Of a stretch of DNA of 19,915 bases, positions 10,014 to 19,915 are shown one piece after another. The translations under genes were made by a program, and so were the position numbers. How positions within the stretch are numbered: the stretch's first letter is position 1; the number at the start of each line of letters is the position of its first letter. The notes under the pieces were generated by a model. It made no database searches and was not told the origin of the DNA. It saw only the letters and a list, made by a program, of their open reading frames with translations. Location: NCBI GenBank assembly GCA_000697335.1, contig JNEM01006020.1:1-19915 (forward strand), in the 5' to 3' direction. The DNA is from Conidiobolus incongruus B7586. Taxonomy: Eukaryota > Entomophthoromycota > Entomophthoromycetes > Entomophthorales > Conidiobolaceae.

Positions 10014-10164
10014 ATGCCTTCAGATATTAAAATTAAATTAAAAAACGACGAAAACACTGGTCAATATATTTCACAAGTATATAAGTTCATCATTTACTAA
10101 TAAATTACGTTTTAATCCAAATACTCTTCAGAATCTGAATAAGTGTTCAAAATGCTTCAGATAA
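10014..10164 (+). CDS. Possible two-exon microprotein or gene remnant (31 residues)
   Basis: An ATG at 10014 opens 21 codons (MPSDIKIKLKNDENTGQYIS, then Q) ending at a CAA|GTATAT donor. A TACTAAT branch-point sequence lies at 10095-10101, and the first AG after it is at 10130-10131. The implied intron is 55 bases, the typical length in this window. Exon 2 (10132-10164) continues in phase 0 for ten codons, ending ..KCSKCFR and a stop. No family is recognised. It may be a real microprotein, the decayed 5' end of a larger gene, or chance. The main support is the well-formed intron. Confidence 0.25.
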
Positions 10165-10952
10165 TTATTTCGAATGTGTGTAATAACCTGATTCATAATT
10201 TTTTATTTCAACTGATAAGTTATTATTCTATAGAGAGATGAATATAAAATAATTAATTAATATGAGCTGAATACAAAAGAAATGGTATAATTTTTTGAAT
10301 GAGCAAAATGAGATCCATATTTAGAAATTTATTCTTATCAGGTTCTTAAGAATTCTATGAATTATTATACGAGTGTTGGAGACCAAAAAATAATGCAAGA
10401 GTAATTGATTTAGGATATTTCATTTAACACTTATTTCTAATTATTGTTTTTTAACATTGAAAAGTCAAATAGGGGCGTTTCGATCTCTAATTGACTACCA
10501 AAACTGAAAACTTTATGATTGAGATAAAAAAGTGGCTTTGTTTTTTAGGTTAGAATCTTTGACAGAAGAGGTATTGGTTAAATTATTATTAATATAGAAA
10601 TTATCTATAGGTACATCACATGAACAATATCAAAATTAATTTTAATTATTGGGATATTAATATGATATTATCATATAATAACATTAATCATGTCAATAAA
10701 TTTTGTTATTTAATGAATCTACTATAATATAGAATTAATATTAATTTATCAAGAAAAATCAATGAATTATTTCTATTGTTTATATTGTATATAATATTTT
10801 TGTAATTAAAATAAATTATTTAGATTAGATAAATATGAAACGGAATTTAATAACCCATAATTATAAAAATTATCAATTGTCTACAAAGAGATGTAAACAA
10901 AAAATTACAAATATATGAATTGTAATTTAAATAATTAATTGCATTTTTAAAA

Positions 10953-14454
<3,502 letters not shown>

Positions 14455-14726
14455 ATTTAGTGATTATTCAATATTTATTCGAAGAATTAAAACTAATAAA
14501 CCAATTGGAAATAATATCATAAACTTAAATTACTCAAAAATATATAATCGCCTATTTTTGGTATTCAATTCAAGGCATAAAAAAGGATTTAACATTCATA
14601 AAAATGCTGGAAAACAATGACAACAAGTTAATAGAGAAAGTAATATACCTTGATTGATGAGATCTATGGTTTATTAAAAATCGGGTGAACCAATGAATTA
14701 AACAGGTTAAAATTAAAATTAAAATA
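14455..14726. other. Short convergent 3' spacer between AlaRS and BRE1
   Basis: 272 AT-rich bases shared by the two 3' ends. No gene is seen. Overlapping 3' UTRs are possible. Confidence 0.5.
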
Positions 14727-17700
14727 CTATAAATACAGTTGCTTCATGTCTTGCACACCGAATGGTTCATTACATTGAGGACATTTTCTCTGTCTAGTTG
14801 TAATTCGAGATTGAATACATTCTTCACAAAATACATGCATACAGCGATTTATAACATGAGACTTGAAGTTCAAATTACAAGCAGGGCATTTCAAAATTGT
14901 CTAAACTTGCATTTAGAAGGTAAGGATAATATGTATTTTATATATTTACCTTAAGATTATCGATCTTTTCATTTAACTCATCAATTAACATGGTATTACC
15001 ATTTGCCGAAAGTGAATCAATACGTTTGGTAGCTTGCTTGAGCTGCTCTTTTAACTCCGTATTGCTGTATCGTAACTCTTCAAGCTCTTTAGTCCTTTCA
15101 ACTAAATTCTGATCCATCTATAAATGGAAATTAGTCAATATATTGTAAAATATAGTATTAAAATTTACTTGTTTCATTTGACTTTCAAATACTTTCATTC
15201 GGTCAATAAATAGGAAGTTCTCTTGAGCATATGTTTTAGATTTGTTCTCTAATTCTAATAGACCATCTTTGTAAGCATTGACCTGTCGTTCAGCAATTGC
15301 CTGATATAATGTAAGAATTGAATGGTTAATGAAAATATAAATTTATGAATTACCAATTGAACAGTTTGGTTATTAATTCTTTCTTCTGCTTTGGCTATGT
15401 ACTCCGTTTGTTTATCATTTTGTCGCTTCAGAGATTGTATGAGTGTATTTAGTTGATTCTTTTCTTTAATGGATGAATTGAGTTTCTGTTCTAGTTTTGT
15501 TTGCTAATAAAAAACATTTTAATTTAAATGAAAAAAAAAAACTCTATTAAATCTCACCTCACTCATTAATTCTAATATCCTATCTTCTTTCTCTTTTAAG
15601 TTTAATATTTTACTAGATGCTTGATTCTGCAATATCGTCCATGACTGAAAAGCATTTTCAACTTCTTTAGCAAGTTGAGCTTGGGTAGTTTTTTGAATTT
15701 CTAGCTGCCTTTCAAGGTCGCGTATTCTATCTTTTTGACGCAAAATAATTTCACTTTCGTTGCCATTGGTTTCAATATTCGAATTATTATTTCCAAAGGA
15801 GTGGCCATTTTCTTTGGGGTATTTGGTAGTTGATAATAATTCCTAAATAAATGTAAGTTTATGTATATTTTGGCAATAGATAATTTTATACCTGAGGAAA
15901 AATAGCAGAACCACAAGAACATTTTTCTACTACTGACTGAAGGTGTTTTTCATAGGCAATTAATTTATCTCGATAATCTTCGGCAGTAGACAAATCATTG
16001 TTATTTTGAAGGAAGGAGAGGGCATCTTCATTACCAGAGAGAAAAGCAACCTTTGTTTGTAATCGTTGATTTTCGGATTTTAGTCGAGTGATTTGAATCT
16101 AATAAAGGTGATTAGTTTAAATACAGGTTAAAAACTATATGGTTTTACATTTTGAGATTCGGTTAAAGTCAAAAGGGCTTGTTTGTGATCCGATTGAGTG
16201 TCTTCTTTAGACTTGTATATTTGAACTTCTGTCAACAAATTATCCCTATGTTTTCTAACTCTTGTAAGATCATGGAGAGTTTTTGTCATAGAATTTTCTA
16301 AAAATTCGTTTCTTTTCGTTATTTGCTCCTATAAAATTAGTTAAGTTAACCATTATAAAATTAGATTTGATTTAGATATTACTTGAGCTTCCATAATCAG
16401 TTTGTTTTTATCTGCATGAAATTGCTGGATTTCATTTGATAATTCTTGAACTTTAGCATGAAGAATTTCATTTTCTGATTTCAGCCTGGCATTATTAAGT
16501 TGAGATTGATTAAACAAATATGATTCCTCAATTTTTTTCGTGGGCACCTCAAAAATCTGTAAAATAGGTTAATATAAATTCAAATAAATATAGTTTGTAA
16601 CTGACTTGAAGTTTTAATCTATCAAAGTCTATCTTAAGCTGAGTTTTTTCTTTGATTAGAGCCTCGATTTGTTTTTCATACTTCTCTTTAACCTTTTCGA
16701 TGTCTGGAGTGGTATCAGCAATTACTTGAGGCTCCGGAGCCTAATATTATGGTTAGAATTCGATACAAGAAAGTAGTAAAATATATTACTTTTGGTGTTT
16801 CAGCTTTTTCAGTCTCTTTCGGTGGATGCAACATAAGAAAATCAACTTTCTTTTCAGCCAATACTAATTTAGATTTAAGTTGTTCGATTTCTTCAAGCTT
16901 TTGCTGATATAAGGTTTTTTGTGCTTCCAAATCAGCTCTTAAGAGTCGGTTCTATTTATTGATATTAAAATTATGTAAAATATTTTTATTTTGGTTTTTT
17001 ACCTGCTCTTCAAGATTACTATTTATTGTATCAGAGTCGTCGTTATTAGATTGAGAGGTTGAATTAGTAAGAGACAAAAGCCATGTTTGACAACTTAAAA
17101 AACTTTTTATGTCGCTCTGTTGTAAAGAGGCTAAAATAATATTAATAAGAGATTATTTTGAATTAAAAAAGAATACCTTCATCTTGAGTAAATTTGGTAA
17201 TTAAATTATGAAGCTGTGATTTAAGAGGCATAAAATTGTTTTCGAGATACTTTGAAAAGGAGAGAAATTGAGTTTCAAAAACCTCAAGAGAATGATTTAG
17301 ATCTTCGGAGTTATAATCAATTTGAAAGAGATTAGATAAAAATATATCTAAATTAAAAGTAAAGAAAGTCAATATACAGATTTTTCTTTGTGAAAATTAT
17401 AATTAAGTTTCTGATACTTACCAGTCGATATTTTATCAAAATTGAAACCAAAAGATTTCATTAGAGGAAATAGATTATCTTGAAACTAAAATTATTTGGT
17501 TAGTAATATTATTAAAAGAATTTTAAGGATATTTAATATACTGTTAAAATTAGACAAGCTAAATTTTTCAATTTGTCCTTAAAATTATTATTTTGAAGCT
17601 CTTGAAATTCAAGTTTCTCGCTCAAATCTTGATTTTCACGTTTTATACTTTGAAGTTTTTTCCATATCGACTCTTTTTGAGCTTTGATAATTTCTTTCTA

Positions 17701-17849
17701 TTTAATAATCATATTAGTTTCCTTGATAATAGATTGAAATATAAAGCATATCATGTTACTTCATAGTAATTATGACTCCAATTTTCCAAGTCATTAGGTT
17801 TCGGAATATTATGATGAGTATAATAAAGTCCAGATGGTTTGGGAGGCAT
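14727..17849 (-). CDS. BRE1: Bre1-type E3 ubiquitin ligase (RNF20/40 family)
   Basis: RING E3 that, with Rad6, monoubiquitinates histone H2B in transcribed chromatin. Fifteen exons on the minus strand: 17849-17760, 17697-17542, 17485-17422, 17347-17177, 17130-17003, 16951-16790, 16740-16606, 16556-16383, 16328-16149, 16098-15892, 15842-15558, 15503-15354, 15300-15169, 15117-14950 and 14900-14727. They give 791 residues, between yeast Bre1 (about 700) and human RNF20 (about 975). Most of the protein is Glu/Lys/Gln-rich coiled coil, including DLTRVRKHRDNLL, RDLERQLEIQKTTQAQLA and TKELEELRYSNTELKEQLKQ. The C-terminal C3HC4 RING uses C739/C742, C754/H756, C759/C762 and C774/C777 (LKCPACN, NRCMHVFCEECI, RQRKCPQCNEPF) and ends DMKQLYL, typical of Bre1. 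Introns are 46-74 bases, nearly all phase 0, with GTAA/GTGAG/GTCAG donors. The start ATG at 17849 opens MPPKPSGLYY; this N-terminus is the least certain part. Confidence 0.92.
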
Positions 17850-19371
17850 CGATATGATACTTAATAATTATTAAAAATTTTAAATATTTACAAAGGAAAT
17901 TAAGATATTTAAATTAAAGAGGTTTCTAAAACTGAATTGTTAATTGGTGTAAATGACCCAGGATTTCAATTCCAAATGATTGAAAATAAAAGTAATAAAA
18001 GATTTAAAATGATAATTGATATTGGAAAGAAGGTAAATGAAAAAATTCCAAATGTTTAACCTTAATTCTATTTTTTGTTGTTTCAACCAATCAGGTTCGC
18101 TTATTTTTCCCTCTATTTTTAATCACTAAATTCAAGCCAAGATAATCAATTTTATTATCTAATTCATATGTTCAAATTCAAAATTATTCAAATCCATTAT
18201 TAAGTTATTTGTAATTATTGTTTCTGTGTTGATAGTGCTTTATTATCAAGTCAGTTATAAAGTTATAATTATATCCTAGAGTAATTGATTGAAGTATATT
18301 CATTTTTCAAATGATAAACATGTAATTAATGAAATAATTACGGTTATTAGATTAATTAAAAATAAATCAAAGATAACAATAATGGTATCATCTTAGTATA
18401 AGTTAACAACATATGTACATATTTGTATATATTGGTAAAAAATTCTAATATATCAATAACCTTTAATAGTAATTTACATATTTAGCAATTTCCTGAATTA
18501 TAGCTTTCAACTTAAATAAATTATTTAAAATGAAGTGAAAATTATATTATAAGTATAAATGTATACACTTCACTCTAACTGTAATATAATTAGGTAATTG
18601 TTATTATTTTAATCAACTCTATTAGAACATTCAAAACAAAATTATCCAAACAATATTTAATGATATAATAATTTGCTCAATTTTTATTCCGAATTCATAC
18701 AATATTAAGCATATTGTTAAAATATTAATATTCATATGACTGGGTTTGAAATTTAAAATCTCATATTTAATCAATTTAACTGGTTAAGAAAATGTATTAT
18801 TTACATAGTCTAGATTTCATAGAAAAACTAACCTAACCAAGAATTTTCATTAATTCTGAGCATATCTATTAATGTTTAATTATGGCTTACATAAGCTTTC
18901 ACTTATAATTCAAATATTTGGATTTTTAATATATTATTCAATTCCAAACCAAATAAAATTAATATACCATTGTTATATTTAATTTAATTATAAACAGTTT
19001 TGAGTATATGTCTGCTTCTATGAAATAAGTGGAACCTTGTTGAATATTTATAATCATAAAAAAAGCTTGCTAAGTAAAAATAAAATTAAACTTCATATTC
19101 AGATTTTATTATATTTTTAATATCAAACAACTCTCTAATTAAAGATATTCCTTGATCTAATCCACAAAATAACAAAAAATGCTATATTAAAGCTTGCTAA
19201 ACAAACGAAAATACAGAATCATAAAAAATTAAAGGAATATTTAAAAAAGAACTACTTGAATATAAAATTTTTGAAAATATTAAATTAATATTTTAACTTG
19301 AACCTTATACAATTAACCTTGACAATTATAATTATACAAAGACATTATCTATTAAATTGTTATTCATAATA

Positions 19372-19388
19372 ATATATATATATATATA
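19372..19388. repeat. (AT)8 microsatellite
   Basis: Alternating AT run of 17 bases in the featureless right-hand region. Confidence 0.85.
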
Positions 19389-19667
19389 ATCTTTGTAAAT
19401 TTATCTTCAAATACTATTATAATATATTTTATTATAAAAGCGTAGGAATACCAATCTCATAACATAATCTAGTCAATTATTTTTATCCAATAAATATATT
19501 ATAACCTCATTAAAAAAACTATATAATAATATTTATATAAGGAAATTTAAAAATTTTAAATATTCAACATTAATTAAAATTAGTATTATGATTATCATTA
19601 AATAAAAAAATAAATTTAAAATCAGTATTTTAATAAAATAACATCAATAATATATTTTAAGCTAAGG

Positions 19668-19678
19668 GGCTAACAGCC
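19668..19678. repeat. Small GGCT-AAC-AGCC hairpin
   Basis: A four-base perfect stem with a three-base loop inside the 18-base patch 19661-19678, the most GC-rich spot in the last kilobase. It is too short to call an RNA gene. Confidence 0.3.
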
Positions 19679-19915
19679 AAATATTTTAATATTAATCAAT
19701 TCTAGTATATAAACAAATAGAAATTGAGACCTTTTTATAATTTAAAAATGAAATATTAAATTATTACTTAGAAATAAAGAATATTTATTGTATTATTTGA
19801 TAGAAATATCAAAACCTATCAAATATATATAATAGAATATTTTAATTAACTATTATTCCTATTATATATAGAAAATAATAAATACACTCCATTTAATATA
19901 TTTAAATAAAAAATC

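Larger units (their letters stand above)
9429..10952. other. AT-rich intergenic region between tRNA-Val and the AlaRS gene
   Basis: About 1.5 kb. It contains the tRNA terminator, a possible two-exon microprotein at 10014-10164 (listed separately) and a more complex patch at about 10440-10620 that I could not assign. A 39-codon open minus-strand stretch near 10513-10630 has no ATG and no motif. The AlaRS promoter must lie near the right end. Confidence 0.5.
17850..19915. other. Long, very AT-rich region upstream of BRE1
   Basis: About 2 kb to the right edge. The first few hundred bases must hold the BRE1 promoter. No ORF, exon, tRNA or transposon feature is supported. An 11-base repeat AAGCTTGCTAA occurs near 19063 and 19190, and there is one small GC-richer hairpin near 19668. 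I see nothing else. Confidence 0.55.

Noticed and set aside
10513-10630. 39-codon minus-strand stretch rich in Asn, Ser and Thr
   Set aside because: No ATG, no convincing flanking splice sites that join it to another exon, and no motif.

Overview
This is a nuclear window from an AT-rich, intron-dense eukaryote. The gene set fits a fungus: a Bre1-type histone ubiquitin ligase, Fcf2, Sec61 alpha, RBM22/Slt11 and a small TOM6-like protein. The many short introns suggest an early-diverging fungal lineage rather than an intron-poor yeast; the phylum is inference. The genetic code looks standard. No virus-like element, retroelement, transposon or CRISPR array was seen.

Layout: the 5' part of RBM22/SLT11 (-, 1-547, runs off the left edge); a TOM6-like 65-residue protein (-, 1191-1388); SEC61 alpha (+, 3083-4623, 3 exons); a 7-exon gene of unknown function with a conserved-looking C-terminal part (-, 6039-7287); FCF2 (-, 8300-9166, 3 exons); tRNA-Val(UAC) (+, 9356-9428); a mitochondrial-type alanyl-tRNA synthetase (+, 10953-14454, 16 exons); and BRE1 (-, 14727-17849, 15 exons). 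The rest is AT-rich intergenic DNA with little recognisable content, ending in about 2 kb of near-featureless DNA on the right.

Most of the work here is splicing. I rebuilt 42 complete introns by matching GT..AG borders with reading phase and family similarity. Forty of them are 46-64 bases long, and several carry a CTAAT/CTAAC branch-point sequence. One AlaRS intron appears to use a GC donor. ORF scanning alone misses the unknown gene, because its exons are short and an open frame on the other strand covers its 3' half.

The genes are unrelated housekeeping functions: splicing, mitochondrial import, ER translocation, pre-rRNA processing, decoding in mitochondria and histone H2B ubiquitination. 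I see no gene cluster or novel multi-gene system. The best leads are the unknown 308-residue protein, a strong hairpin that covers its stop codon, the GC-AG intron, a repeated motif and a UPRE-like site upstream of SEC61, and a possible two-exon microprotein near 10014.
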